Notes: generated by a model not told the origin, from the sequence alone. Shown: positions 10,670 through 22,965, counted from the first letter of the stretch. The stretch: DNA of 64,000 nt from Glandiceps talaboti (GCF_964340395.1 NC_135551.1:11825379-11889378), one strand, 5' to 3'. Numbers and translations are program-made.

Positions 10670-13600
10670 GCATGCCTTGAAGTATTATGAAGACAACCAG
10701 CATAGTCAAGTTCATACATTTGAACTATCATTGGAAGCTTCTATGGTCAGGAATCTGTATACTAAGTAAGTCTTACATGGTTTGTGGTCAGGAATCTGTA
10801 TACTACTAGTGAGTCTCACATTGTTTGTGGTCAGGAATCTGTATACTAAGTAAGTCTTACATGGTTTGTGGTCAGGAATCTATACCAAGTAAGGTTTGTG
10901 GTCAGGAATCTGTATACTATTACTGAGTAAGTCTTACATGGTTTGTGTTCAGGAATCTATACCAAGTAAGGTTTGTGGTCAGGAATCTGTATACTATTAC
11001 TAAGTAAGTCTTACAAGGCTTATGGTCAGGAATCTGTATACTAAGTAAGTCTTACATAGTTTGTGGTCAGGAATCTGTATACTACTAGTGAGTCTCACAT
11101 TGTTTGTGGTCAGGAATCTGTATACTAAGTAAGTCTTACATGGTTTGTGGTCAGGAATCTATACCAAGTAAGGTTTGTGGTCAGGAATCTATACCAAGTA
11201 AGGTTTGTGGTCAGGAATCTATACCAAGTAAGGTTTGTGGTCAGGAATCTGTATACTATTACTAAGTAAGTCTTACAAGGCTTGTGGTCAGGAATCTGTA
11301 TACTAAGTAAGTCTTACACGGTTTGTGGTCAGGAATCTGTATACTAAGTAAGTCTTACAAGGTTTGTGGTTTCAGAAACAGCAACACGTGCGAGTATCGA
11401 ACGAAGTAAAAACAAGATTTTAAATTTTGAGATCGTATGAAATTATGTCAGTGGATTCTCCAGCATGATTGCCTGCAGATGTGATCTTACGGCCAACCAT
11501 AACATGTAATGTGAAGATTTTATAGAACATTGTAGCATAGCTCACACCGTAGAAGGAGCTCCAATAGTCAAGTAGAAATTTATATACTAAGTGCATGCCC
11601 CAGACTTTTACCAGACATAGACATACGTTTCCCCTTGTTATCAGCATACTCAGAAGCTATTACGTCTGCCCGTGAATGGAAAATGTTGATGTTGATGGTG
11701 ATGCCTCTATTTGCGTAGAGAAAGAACAGGTAATTTCATACCTTTTAACCTTCAAAGTCAGTATCATTATTATTTGTTTTGTCCTGTAGTATACAACCTA
11801 ATGTATGGAGACTGGAAATGAGAAGTCCATCGGATAATATCAGTATTTGTCAGCTCAGTGCCAGACCAGTCTTCAATCATGTCACATTTACAGAATCACA
11901 GGGTAGGTACTCAGTCTCTTACGGAATCACAGGGTAGCTAGGTAGTCAGTCTCTTACAGAATCACAGGGTGGCTAGGTAGTCAGTCTCTTACAGTATCAC
12001 AGGGTGGCTAGGTAGTCAGTCTCTTACAGAATCACAGGGTAGCTAGGTAGTCAGTCTCTTACAGAATCACAGGGTAGCTAGGTAGTCAGTCTCTTACGGA
12101 ATCACAGGGTGGCTAGGTAGTCAGCCTCTTACAGAATCACAGGGTAGCTAGGTAGTCAGTCTCTTCCAGAATCACAGGGTAGGTACTCAGTCTCTTACAG
12201 AATCACAGGGTAGCTAGGTAGTCAGTCTCTTACGGAATCACAGGGTGGCTAGGTAGTCAGTCTCTTACAGAATCACAGGGTAGCTAGGTAGTCAGTCTCT
12301 TACAGAATCACAGGGTAGCTAGGTACTCAGTCTCTTACAGAATCACAGGGTAGCTAGGTAGTCAGTCTCTTACGGAATCACAGGGTGGCTAGGTAGTCAG
12401 TCTCTTACAGAATCACAGGGTAGCTAGGTAGTCAGTCTCTTACAGTATCACAGGGTAGCTAGGTAGTCAGTCTCTTACAGAATCACAGGGTAGCTAGGTA
12501 GTCAGTCTCTCATGGAATCACAGGGTAGCTAGGTAGTCAGTCTCTCATGGAATCACAGGTAGCTAGGTAGTCAGTCTCTTACAGAATCACAGGGTAGATA
12601 GGTAGTCAGTCTCTTACAGAATCACAAGGTAGCTAGGTAGTCAGTCTCTTACAGAATCACAAGGTAGCTAGGTAGTCAGTCTCTTACAGAATCACAAGGT
12701 AGGTACTCAGTCTCTTACAGAATCACAGGGTAGCTAGGTAGTCAGTCTCTCATGGAATCACAGGTAGCTAGGTAGTCAGTCTCTTACAGAATCACAGGGT
12801 AGCTAGGTAGTCAGTCTCTCATGGAATCACAGGGTAGCTAGGTAGTCAGTCTCTTACAGAATCACAGGGTAGATAGGTAGTCAGTCTCTTACAGAATCAC
12901 AGGGTAGCTAGGTAGTCAGTCTCTTACAGAATCACAGGGTAGCTAGGTAGTCAGTCTCTTACAGAATCACAGGGTAGCTAGGTAGTCAGTCTCTTACAGA
13001 ATCACAGGGTAGATAGGTAGTCAGTCTCTTACAGAATCACAAGGTAGCTAGGTAGTCAGTCTCTTACAGAATCACAAGGTAGCTAGGTAGTCAGTCTCTT
13101 ACAGAATCACAGGGTAGCTAGGTAGTCAGTCTCTTACAGAATCACAGGGTAGCTAGGTAGTCAGTCTCTTACAGAATCACAGGGTGGCTAGGTAGTCAGT
13201 CTCATGGAATCACAGGGTAGCTAGGTAGTCAGTCTCTTACAGAATCACAGGGTAGCTAGGTAGTCAGTCTCTTACAGAATCACAGGGTAGCTAGGTAGTC
13301 AGTCTCTCATGGAATCACAGGGTAGCTAGGTAGTCAGTCTCTTACAGAATCACAGGGTGGCTAGGTAGTCAGTCTCTTACAGAATCACAGGGTCGCTAGG
13401 TAGTCAGTCTCTTACAGAATCACAGGGTAGCTAGGTAGTCAGTCTCTTACAGTATCACAGGGTAGCTAGGTAGTCAGTCTCTTATAGAATCACAAGGTAG
13501 CTAGGTAGTCAGTCTCTTACAGAATCACAGGGTAGCTAGGTAGTCAGTCTCTCATGGAATCACAGGGTAGCTAGGTAGTCAGTCTCTTCCAGAATCACAG

Positions 13601-14903
13601 GGTAGGTAGTCAGTCTCTTACGGAATCACAAGGTAGCTAGGTAGTCAGTCTCTCATGGAATCACAGGGTAGCTAGGTAGTCAGTCTCTTACAGAATCACA
13701 GGGTAGCTACAGGGCAGATTGTTCTGAAATTTGATAGGAACATTCTTAGGGGTGTTTGATTAAGAATTGTTCATGCCATGATGATCCCATCAGTGATATG
13801 CAAATTTGGACTAAAAAAGTGTCTTTTTGGTCAAAAATCTATAATTCCAAAACTACTGAGCCAGATTTGTCTGCAATTTGGTGGGAACATTCTTTGGGGT
13901 GTTTAGATTGAGAATTGTTCATAACATGATGATCCCATAAGTGATATGCAAATTAGGTAACAAAATATGCCTTTTTGGTAAAAAAAATCTATAATTCCAA
14001 AACTACTCAGCAGATTCAGCTGAAACTTAATGTTGATGCCCATGGAGATGTGTACGTGAAAATGTTATTCACAATGTGATGATCCCATCATTGGCAGGGT
14101 TTTACATGACACAATATATTGCGTCTTTTACGCATTATTATGACCTTGTGATCCTCATAAAAATCAGGACTGTGTCCTATCAGATGCAAGAATTTCGGCA
14201 CAAGATTTAATATTCCTCTCCATTTGAAGTGATTACATTAGATTCTGATTACAAAATGTTTGCGCACCAATTGCAAGAGAAGTGCCTACCCAATGATCAA
14301 ATATTAGCAATTGATGGAATATCTATGCCTTTTCCATTCCTCTGACGGTAGTATTCCCTGCTCAAATCACAAAAAGCGTTGAAATCAGACCTTTTCAAGT
14401 TCGAACTGCAACATTCAAATAACCCTCGTTAACACCGCCATATTTGATATCGTTGAGTGAGATGAATAATTACCCAGAGACACTTGCGCCGACGTACATA
14501 AGGAGAAGTGATTAAATTTACGGTAGAACTTGAAAAGTTCCGATTTCAAGAGTTTTGGTAACCCGCAATGGAAGTTTTGCAGTCAAGATGAGGTAAACAG
14601 ACAAATAATTGATTTATTGCTAATATTTTACCTCCGGGCGATTTTAATCCTTAGTTACCAGAATTTTTAGTAAGCCTGTGTTTCACAGCTGACTCTTTGC
14701 AGGACGGAGAAATAATAGGGACAATTGTCAGAACCGAGTCCCGGATTACTCCATATGCAAGCAGGACTAGCATCATTGTAATTGCATCTTTTACGTATGT
14801 ATTTTGTCTTCTGGGTGTTACTGCTTATCTCACCGGTAACAACCGGAAGTCAAAAGACGCATGTATAAGAAGCAATTATGAGGAAGTAAAGGTAAATAAA
14901 TGA
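10670..14903 (+). CDS. Unidentified single-pass membrane protein, last three exons
   Basis: Three exons join in phase: 10670-10765 (acceptor TTCTAG, donor GTAAGT), 11790-11902 (donor GTAGGT) and 14689-14903, ending in TGA. The first encodes HALKYYEDNQHSQVHTFELS and onward. The second begins NIQPNVWRLEMRSPSDNISI. The third begins ADSLQDGEIIGT and contains a hydrophobic segment (SIIVIASFTYVFCLLGV) followed by a short, mostly polar tail with Arg and Lys, as expected for a type I membrane protein with its C-terminus in the cytosol. The first in-frame ATG of the third exon would lie after the true acceptor, so 14689 was chosen by phase. Both introns carry junction-derived tandem arrays (10745-11370 and 11890-13710). 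The 5' exons were not found. I do not recognise the family. Confidence 0.6.
10745..11372. repeat. Tandem array copied from an exon/5' splice site junction
   Basis: The real exon end, GGTCAGGAATCTGTATACTAA followed by GTAAGT at 10766, is repeated about fifteen times. Units vary from about 30 to 58 bp (forms with ATACTAAGTAAGTC, ATACCAAGTAAGG and ATACTATTACTAAGTAAGTC), each joined by GGTTTGTG. Most units keep an intact GTAAGT-type donor after exon-like sequence, so the intron opens with a chain of decoy donors. Confidence 0.9.
11890..13712. repeat. 36-bp minisatellite copied from an exon/5' splice site junction, about 50 copies
   Basis: The unit is GTAGCTAGGTAGTCAGTCTC then TTACAGAATCACAGGG. 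The last part equals the true end of the exon at 11902 (ACAGAATCACAGG followed by GTAGG). Copies carry point variants (TACGG, CATGG, AGATAGG, GGGTGGC) and some are shortened. Nearly every unit retains the AGG|GTAG junction. Confidence 0.95.
13713..14110. repeat. Dispersed repeat, degenerate tandem units
   Basis: Two to three diverged copies of about 140 bp contain ATGATGATCCCATCAGTGAT and ATGCAAATT-like cores. The same family appears at 19740-20340, 22140-22330 and in reverse at 62480-62940. Non-coding. Confidence 0.65.
14370..14575. mobile_element. Foldback element in the last intron of the 10670-14903 gene
   Basis: GAAATCAGACCTTTTCAAGT near 14380 is matched by the complement of ACTTGAAAAGTTCCGATTTC near 14527, with a non-coding centre of about 120 bp. 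It ends about 110 bp before the acceptor at 14689. Confidence 0.55.
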
Positions 14904-15234
14904 AATGTAGCCTATCTACACATTGGGTAACAAACGGGAGGAAATCTCAAGAGATGAGTGACAATGTAATATCATAGTCATACCCAACTCAACTGTGAAC
15001 TGTTAACATGTTTATGTTATGATATAATGGCTTAAAAAGTTCTCCCTTGTGATCATGTATAAATACCGATTCCATGCATGTTCAAACATTGAATGGTTTA
15101 TTGACTATTACAAACAGCCCCAGATTGTCAGGGAGTTCAAAGAATGCATTGAACAGGTACTTTCAAAATCTCTAGACGAATGATAAAAATGTAAATGCAC
15201 GGTATATAACAAAGTTCCTATCTCATCATGGATG

Positions 15235-15240
15235 AATAAA
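15235..15240 (+). terminator. Candidate polyadenylation signal of the membrane-protein gene
   Basis: AATAAA lies 332 bp after the TGA at 14903 and is followed by AT-rich sequence. It is the first clear hexamer after the stop that precedes unrelated repeat material. Confidence 0.5.
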
Positions 15241-15734
15241 GACTGGGATTAAACCTAATTATTTGTATTTTCATTTGCCCTCACAATTTCATTCAAATCA
15301 ATTTAATTCTGTTCTGGCTTATTTCAATCGCTCCATTGTACTATTTCCCCATCTTACAGACATTAATTGCTTGGTTTTGTGATTGACCCCCAGATTTCCA
15401 GCTGTTACCCCAAAATTTTCAGACCCTGGGTCACAAAGAACCCCCCCCCCCCCCCCCCATAACCAAAAAATGAAAACCCTGCATCATCAGATATGCAAAT
15501 TAGATCTAAAATGCTTCAATCTCAATGACAGAGATGCAGAATGCTAGCATCTTTCAACGGTACGTCATATGCGTCAAGCGAAAGGTACTAGGTCTACCGT
15601 CTCCTGAATAACTGTCCCTCGCTTTTGAGCTGCTAGGTTCATCGACTAAAATAAACCATTATTAGGTAGAAGACATCACAAAATACTATTATTAACTTTT
15701 TATCATTCGTTTTTGAAAATTCACAATGTTTCAC

Positions 15735-16212
15735 CGTTATTTTCCATGTCCAAAGGCATAACTCAGACATGCTTGAACAGATCTCATTCAAAGTTGGTAT
15801 TAGGACAGTGTTCTATGACATACATGTATATATCTATTTTCGTCATGATACGATCCAATATGGCTGCCTGGCAGCCATTTTGTTTGTGAATTTTCCATGT
15901 CCAAAGCCATAACTCAGACATGCTTGAACAGGTCCCCCCCCCCCATAACCCTACACATCCTTTATTGTTGAATGGTTTATTCTATCACATCATCTTGAAG
16001 AGTAGGTATGTCCCATGTCTAACGAGGAGACACAACATGAGTAGGTATGTTCCATGTCCAATGAGCAGACACAACATATCTAAGTGTGTTTGATTTAGGT
16101 TCACAAGTGTTGTTGTGTGATCAGAGTAGTGATATCAAGAAAATGACGACATAAACTGCCTTAAAACCCAATCATAGCGGGGACTATATGTCATTCTCAA
16201 TGACTTGTTGAT
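15735..16212. repeat. Truncated copy of the 151-bp/GGGGACTA dispersed element
   Basis: It has about 1.5 of the 151-bp units, then a conserved right end including GCGGGGACTA at 16177-16186 and the trailing TGTCATTCTCAATGACTTGT. There is a C-run at 15935. It is related to 6868-7805 and 55458-56270. Confidence 0.75.
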
Positions 16213-16339
16213 TGTGACTCTGTGGATTGCTTGACTGTCTTGCGTCTACTTTATAAGATCCCGGGTATTAGCACTATCATAATTGTAATTATTGACTACA
16301 CAGGGTAAATATATTCCAAAAGGAGTTTAATAGCATCTT

Positions 16340-17060
16340 GACAGTGAAATGTGGGGTGTGGGGGGGGGGGGGAGCTTGAGAAGGGAATGTGTACATGTCT
16401 TATTGGGGGGGGGGGGGGAGACCCCCTAGAAGCCCTGGAGGTTTTTTACTCCGAAAAGTCAATTTTGAGACTATTCAGACCCTTTCAGACAATAATTTCC
16501 AAACTTTACAAGACAGCACCAACATGTAAAAAGAAAAAATATTTTTGAAATATTAAGTTTGATAGCATCTTGACAGTAAGCCAATTTTTATAGGCTATTC
16601 AGACCCTTTCAAGCAATAACTCAATCCATGCTTTACAAGACAGCACCATCAAGTATCAGAAACTATTCTTTATAACTTACATAGGGTTGAAATATGTTCT
16701 TAAAAAGTTAAATGGCATCATTATATACATGTAGTAAAGGTCAGCACATCTAATGGTAGTATATTGGTAGGGCAGATTTGGAGTTTAAGGCAATTTTAGA
16801 CTATCTTGGCAAACATTTCACATCTTTAAAAGACAACATCATCTCAAATTAGAATTGGGTGAAAATATTTAAGAAAAGTTCAATACCATTATGACAGTAA
16901 AAATGTTGTTGGTGCATCTGATTGTTGGTGAATTGAATGCATGGGTGACCTCTGGGGGTGAGGGAGGCCTTGGGGGTTTTCCCCCTGGCAGATCTGCAGT
17001 TTTTTGCTTCTATTAAGGCAATGTTTAGGTTATTCATAACCTTTCAGGTAATATTTCCAA
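16340..17060. repeat. Degenerate tandem units of about 200 bp with G-tracts
   Basis: Three or four diverged copies share a TATTCAGACCCTTTCA-like core, TTTACAAGACAGCACCA-like middle and GCATCTTGACAGTAA-like end. The first copies contain G-runs of 12 or more at 16360 and 16406. No coding evidence; the short ORF here is glycine-rich because of the G-runs. Confidence 0.55.
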
Positions 17061-18400
17061 GCTTCGAATAGCTAACGTAAATGTTTTAAATGAGATTCCC
17101 ATGTCACATAAAAATGGCCCCGTAACATTGGTACAGTGGCATTAATATTGCATGTATAGTAAAGTCACTGGTATATTAGAGAACTTTAAGTGGTCATACC
17201 TAGTGTATAATAGAAACTGGAATCTGATGAGATGTGGTGATTTGTAGTGTCAATAACATGTAGTGTCCAAAATAGAAAGTGTATTAATCCCTTCTGACAA
17301 GTTCATAGTAACGAGTAGGGAACATTATAGATTAACTCCTTTTATAAACTATCTATGAAGATTACCATTACGAAACCTTCAAGTTCACCTTTGCCCAAAA
17401 GTGCAATATAAGTGAAGCACTGATTGTGAAACAGCCAAGCATTTACATGACATGTTCTATAACTAGTGTGGTAGCTAGGTAATACATGTATATGTATATG
17501 TATAGTTATGTTTGAACTAATAAGTAATATTAAAGAATTCATGTAAGAAACAGGGACAAGAACAAATATTGACATGTACCACATTTCAGACAAGGCTATA
17601 TATGCCATTGTAAAAAAAGGATTTTTTCTTCCATCACAATCCAAAACACAATGAACCCCCTATCCACAATTTTGAAAACAGCATGACACCCCTACTGCCA
17701 ATTTCAAAAACAAGGTGACACCCCCTCCTAATTCCCCCCCCCCCTCCCCATCCGAAGAAACTGACCGGTCCCTAAAACAGGACCACGTCTATAACAATGT
17801 CTATTGGTATTAATTTTTTAAATTTTACAGTATCTAGAGGTCAAATGACAAAAGTTGTAGTCATTTGCATAATTACTTATTAATAATTACGCTATATTTT
17901 AAGAAAGCTTAATTTGATACATGCATTGATACACTTTACTGATGTAGTTTTTTAATTGCAATCAGTCATTTGTATAATTAATGATTTGAGAATGCAAGCT
18001 TTAAATTCCATGAGATTTGGTATACACGTTGATGATAACAAATTGCATCTGTCCCATAAAGCTAGATTATTCATTTGTATAATTAATGATTTTCAGTAAT
18101 TAGGCAATCTATCTTAGTATTGTAAGTATACAAACTTAAGATTTTTTTTTATACTTTGATGTAACTATTTGTCAATTAAGGGGAATGATTGATAGCTGTA
18201 GCCAAGGTTTGCATTTCTACAATTATTGTGTGGAGGAATGAAAATCTAAAGACTTTGTCCTTATAGAAGGCATTCAGTTTAAATCTGGTTGATGAAGTAC
18301 TGGTTCCATTCTATATGTATAAAGTGTGTTGACCATTGTCCTGAAACAAGTTCTATTGAAATAATTATATCATTTACATCTCTGAACAAAATTACATCAC
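17061..18400. other. Non-coding; weak repeats only
   Basis: No exon recognised. At 17840-18090 three degenerate copies of a segment with CATTTGCATAATTA or CATTTGTATAATTAATGATT recur at roughly 100-bp spacing. A C-rich stretch at 17730-17755 resembles the complement of the 3640-3790 sequence. Confidence 0.4.
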
Positions 18401-18404
18401 ACAA

Positions 18405-19562
18405 TTTATGTTTGATTTCACAGACAGGACATATCATTCACATAACTGAAACATATAGTCTGTTTGATTTCACAGACAGGACATATCATTCACATAACTG
18501 AAACATATAGTCTGTTTGATTTCACAGACAGGACATATCATTCACATAACTGAAACATATAGTATGTTTGATTTCACAGACAGGACATATCATTCACATA
18601 ACTGAAACATATTGTCTGTTTGATTTCACAGACAGGACATATTCACATAACTGAAACATATAGTATGTTTGATTTCACAGACAGGACACATCATTCACAT
18701 AACTGAAACATATAGTCTGTTTGATTTCACAGACAGGACATATCATTCACATAACTGAAACATATAGTATGTTTGATTTCACAGACAGTACATATCATTC
18801 ACATAACTAAAACATATAGTATGTTTGATTTCACAGACAGGACATATCATTCACATAACTAAAACATAGTATGTTTGATTTCACAGACAGGACATATCAT
18901 TCACATAAATGAAACATATAGTCTGTTTGATTTCACAGACAGGACATATCATTCACATAACTGAAACATATAGTATGTTTGATTTCACAGACAGGACATA
19001 TCATTCACATAACTAAAACATATAGTATGTTTGATTTCACAGACAGTACATATCATTCACATAACTAAAACATATAGTATGTTTGATATCACAGACAGTA
19101 CATATCATTCACATAACTAAAACATATAGTATGTTTGATTTCACAGACAGTACATATCATTCACATAACTGAAACATATAGTATGTTTGATATCACAGAC
19201 AGTACATATCATTCACATAACTGAAACATATAGTCTGTTTGATTTCACAGACAGGACATATCATTCACATAACTAAAACATATAGTCTGTTTGATTTCAC
19301 AGACAGGACATATCATTCACATAACTGAAACATATAGTATGTTTGATTTCACAGACAGGACATATCATTCACATAACTGAAACATATAGTATGTTTCATT
19401 TCACAGACAGTACATATCATTCACATAACTGAAACATATAGTATGTTTGATTTCACAGACAGGACATATCATTCACATAAATGAAACATATAGTCTGTTT
19501 CATTTCACAGACAGTACATATCATTCACATAACTGAAACATATTGTCTGTTTGATTTCATCA
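18405..19562. repeat. Minisatellite, 52-bp unit, about 22 copies
   Basis: The unit runs TGTTTGATTTCACAGACAGG through ACATATCATTCACATAACTG to AAACATATAGTC. Substitutions are shared between neighbours (AGTATG/AGTCTG, CAGGAC/CAGTAC, ACTGAA/ACTAAA), which shows local copy spreading. Each unit contains TTTCACAG|AC, an acceptor-like sequence. No adjoining exon was identified. Confidence 0.95.
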
Positions 19563-19739
19563 TAAACAGAACATTCTTGGAATGGTATAGCTGATTCAAC
19601 ATATTCTATATCACAACAAAGGCAGAATGGGATGAATTGATGTCACGGGAATTGTCAAGCAAGATTTCAAAATGAAAACAGGTAGGTACACTCTGCAAGG
19701 ACATTGTGATACTTCAAAATGGGTTTAAATCTACTCAAG

Positions 19740-19849
19740 CTGTAACTAGAATGTTTTTAGCACAACTGATCTGAGCTTCAGTAGTGCTATAGGCATGGTG
19801 TGGTGTCTGTCTGTCTGTCTGTCTGTCTGTAGATGTATGTATGTATATA

Positions 19850-19880
<31 letters not shown>

Positions 19881-20345
19881 GTGTGTAAGATTTAACTCCA
19901 AAACCACCAGACCGATTGACTTGTGAAATTTAGTAAGGATATTACTTGTGGTGTCTAGTTGGGAAATTGTTCAAAGTAAATGATTGCATCATTCTATTGG
20001 TTTGTGATTTGGGTATAAAATGTCATTTAAAAAATTAAACTAAAAAACTACAGGTTAGATTTGTCTGAAAACTTGGTGAGAACATTCCTAGAGGTGTGTA
20101 GAATAAGAATTGTTGATTACATTATGATACCATGAGTGACATGCAAATGAGGTATAAAAACATGTCTTTCTGGTCTAAAATCTTTAATTTCAAAAGTACT
20201 TGAATGATTTGGCAGACATTTTACAGGGATGTCTCTGGAAATGTCATGTTCAAGGGAATTGATTCCATGATGATCCCCTGAATGATATGCCGATAAGTGC
20301 TAAAAAACTGATGTTTTTGTGTCAGATTTCTCTCATGAATATTTA
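19740..20345. repeat. Dispersed repeat with (CTGT)n and (TG)n microsatellites
   Basis: The block starts CACAACTGATCTGAGCTTCA and AGTAGTGCTATAGG, followed by (CTGT)n at about 19807-19830 and a TG-rich run to 19888. Diverged ATGATCCC/ATATGC units then continue. A related start occurs at 22140 and an inverted copy near 62480-62940. Confidence 0.7.
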
Positions 20346-21269
20346 GCCAGATAGGGTTGTACAGAAATGTTATTGTTAATCTCATTAAATCATTAAAACT
20401 TTTATGGGGTACTTAACAAAATGTAACAAGTGTGCACGTTAGTGGCACTTGAATTATCCCTCCTTGAGGTTGCTTGGAAAAATTAGCAAAGTTTTAACAC
20501 AAAGTGACCCAATGGCTCACATTAAAGTCTGTCAGTGAAGGAAAGGCAAGTGAATAAACATTCCAAAAAATGTATGCAGATATGCCTAGCATCAAGACCA
20601 CACCCATAGCAATAGTTAAATGATAGTTAAACCATCGTGTATATTGTAGATATAACATGGATGGGTAGGAATGGGAGAAAATCTTCAAGTAATGTATGCA
20701 AATATGTCTTGCAACAAGACCACATAATCATAGTAGAATTTAGAAAATTGAAGTTTTTTCTTTTATTACTGTACATACATTTATATCCACAACACGCACA
20801 TCTTCATCACAAGGACAATAGCTATACAATTACCAAGTTTTCTTTTTTTCTTTTATTTACACTGGACAAGAAACAATGGTTATTTTCATGTTCATGTTCA
20901 TACACATATACACATACATTTACATGTTATAAAGTGAGTCAATATTTTTCTGATGCAGGAAGAAATTCAGACATTCATGATGTTAAATTTTCAAAATATA
21001 TTTGACCAAAATAGTGCTGAAGCTATATAAATATTAGCAATCTCATCATATTGTTTACTTCCCATAGTTCCTTGTATCATTTTCCATTTGGTCTTTTCCT
21101 GGTCAAAGTTGCCAGTCTACTTTGGAGAGTACATGTGATACTAAGCTGGTTGAAATGAATTGTCTGGCTTTCCTACTTATGACATCACTGGATGTACATT
21201 TTCCCCCTTTGATGCTTCAGCTACCTCATTCAGGCATGAGAGAGTGCATTATATATAAGCATAAGGAAT

Positions 21270-21765
21270 GCCTGGATATTTCAGGCTAGCCATTCCAGTA
21301 AATAGAGACATTTTTATAACCTCTGGGTTCTGGAGAGTCATTGCATGGCACCTACAATTATTTGGGATTTCAAAGAAACATCAAGTTGATCTTGTGCATT
21401 TACACGTATAGGGTATCTTTGCTATGAGACATTGCATCATGGGAGATAGCAGAAATACAATATTCATTGGTTGAACATTTGATATTCATGACAGCTGTTT
21501 CACACTGAAGTGTATAGCATTTTGTACTCATGAATATTCAGTGTTCAACCATTGAACAATCATGAATGTCTGCATGCTATCTCCCATGATGCAATAGCCT
21601 ATAGCAAAGATACCCTGTAAATGAGTGCACAACATCAACGTGATGTTTCTCTGAAATCTAAAATAATAGTCAGTGATGTAAAATCTTGAAATGACTCTCC
21701 AGAACCCATGTCTTATAAAATTGTCTCTATTTCCCGGAGTGGTGTCCCACTTTAAATGAAAAAAT
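21270..21765. mobile_element. Long foldback element, arms about 220 bp
   Basis: The left arm 21270-21510 contains GGGTTCTGGAGAGTCATTGC, GGGTATCTTTGCTATGAG and GCATCATGGGAGATAGCA. The right arm 21525-21765 carries the complements in reverse order at moderate divergence. Single-arm relatives occur at 24440-24620 and 59430-59600. No protein is encoded; the 117-codon reverse ORF here is a by-product of the arm. Confidence 0.75.
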
Positions 21766-22139
21766 AAACCCTGTATAGTAGTTTTCATTATATATGTCAG
21801 TAAACTTTCTGCCTCCCATGCACACTGAGTCTGAGAACTAATCATGATTGACTGCTTACAATTCTGCATGTTATTCTGCAACTACACAATGCTTGATTGG
21901 AGGGATAATAGGTACATTTGTTGGAAATACAATGATATAATATTTATATTGATAAAGAACTTGACAGTTGAATTTATCACATATTTCTGGACTGTACCAA
22001 TAATAAGTTGTTTTGTTCTTCATGGCAACACATTTAAAAAATAACCACATTTCATTTCTAATAAAAGATGGAATAGAAATTCACAGTTTAGTATGATGTG
22101 GGAGGTAAGAAACCATTGGTCTAAGTGATAAAACTGATT

Positions 22140-22640
22140 TTTGGCACAAATGAACTGAGGTTCAGTAGTACATTGTAGTGCTATAGGCTTCGGTATATCA
22201 TTGTGTGTTTATGTGTGTGCGGATGTGTATGTAAGCGACTTAAAGTCAAAAACTGCCTGACTGATTGCCTTGGTATTTGGTGGAGACATTACTTAGGGCA
22301 TTTAGATGGAAAATTGTTGAAATGAAAATGATCACATCAGAGATATGTATTTTGGGTCAAATGTTTATATTTCTCGGTATGTGGATCTACGCAATCTTAG
22401 AAACCCATGTTATTTTACCCCTTGTAGCAGAATCACTGGTTCAGCCAGTAAACTGTCTATGACATATAAATACAGAAGTATTCAAATCCTCTACAGATGA
22501 GATGGTAAATATAATATGTACAATTTACATTACAATCCAGTGTAATAGGCCTACTACATAAAACTGGACTTTGTCTCCGTTGCCATGGAATCAGCCTATT
22601 GTATTGACATTAGTATGTGTGTTTAATAATCATAACATGA
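22140..22640. repeat. Fragments of two dispersed families
   Basis: 22145-22330 matches the CAGTAGT...GCTATAGG family of 19740. 22565-22625 repeats the CTTTGTCTCCGTTGCCATGG segment of 5087-5145. 22360-22440 shows weak similarity to the arms of the 3929-4226 foldback (CATGTTATTTTACCCCTT). No gene seen. Confidence 0.5.
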
Positions 22641-22789
22641 CTAGAGGGTAAGCACAAGATGTCTTGGTTTCACATCCATGGTTTCACTTACAGCAATATA
22701 TACTCACATATGCAACTCTGGTTGTGGCACTTGACATAAGAATTTCAACCCAAAGTCACAAAGCAACTACAAATGTACATGTATGCCAT

Positions 22790-22965
22790 GATAGTTTGAC
22801 CTTTGACCCTTGTGAAACAACAATGAGTATAGCTAGATGCTAATTAGTCTTGGTCTTTCAACCAATCAAAAACCTGGTAAATCTCAGTTTTCAACTTGAG
22901 AGTAAATGAAACATGTAAATGTACTATCTGCAAAGTACTTCTGGGTTAAAACCATTTGATTGGTG
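22790..22965 (+). pseudogene. Stray partial copy of LTN1 exon 11 and its donor
   Basis: The segment GCTAATTAGTCTTGGTCTTT, then CAACCAATCAAAAACCTGGT, is nearly identical to the end of LTN1 exon 11 (32855-32900). The similarity extends upstream (TTTGACC...CTTGTGAA against CCTCTGACCCTTCTGAA) and downstream into the intron (CTCAGTTTTCAACTTGAGAG then TAAATGA). In-frame stops disrupt the exon part. It lies 1.2 kb upstream of exon 2, in the same orientation as the gene. Confidence 0.75.

Noticed and set aside
11660-11732. Possible small exon with an ATG and a GTAATT donor at about 11730
   Set aside because: Including it would break the good in-phase join between the 10765 and 11790 exons, and no acceptor precedes it convincingly.
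20637-21005. 122-codon ORF beginning after ATGGGTAGGAATGGG as LTN1 exon 1
   Set aside because: The start resembles a basic listerin N-terminus only superficially; there is no phase 0 donor after about 14 codons and the rest is low-complexity.
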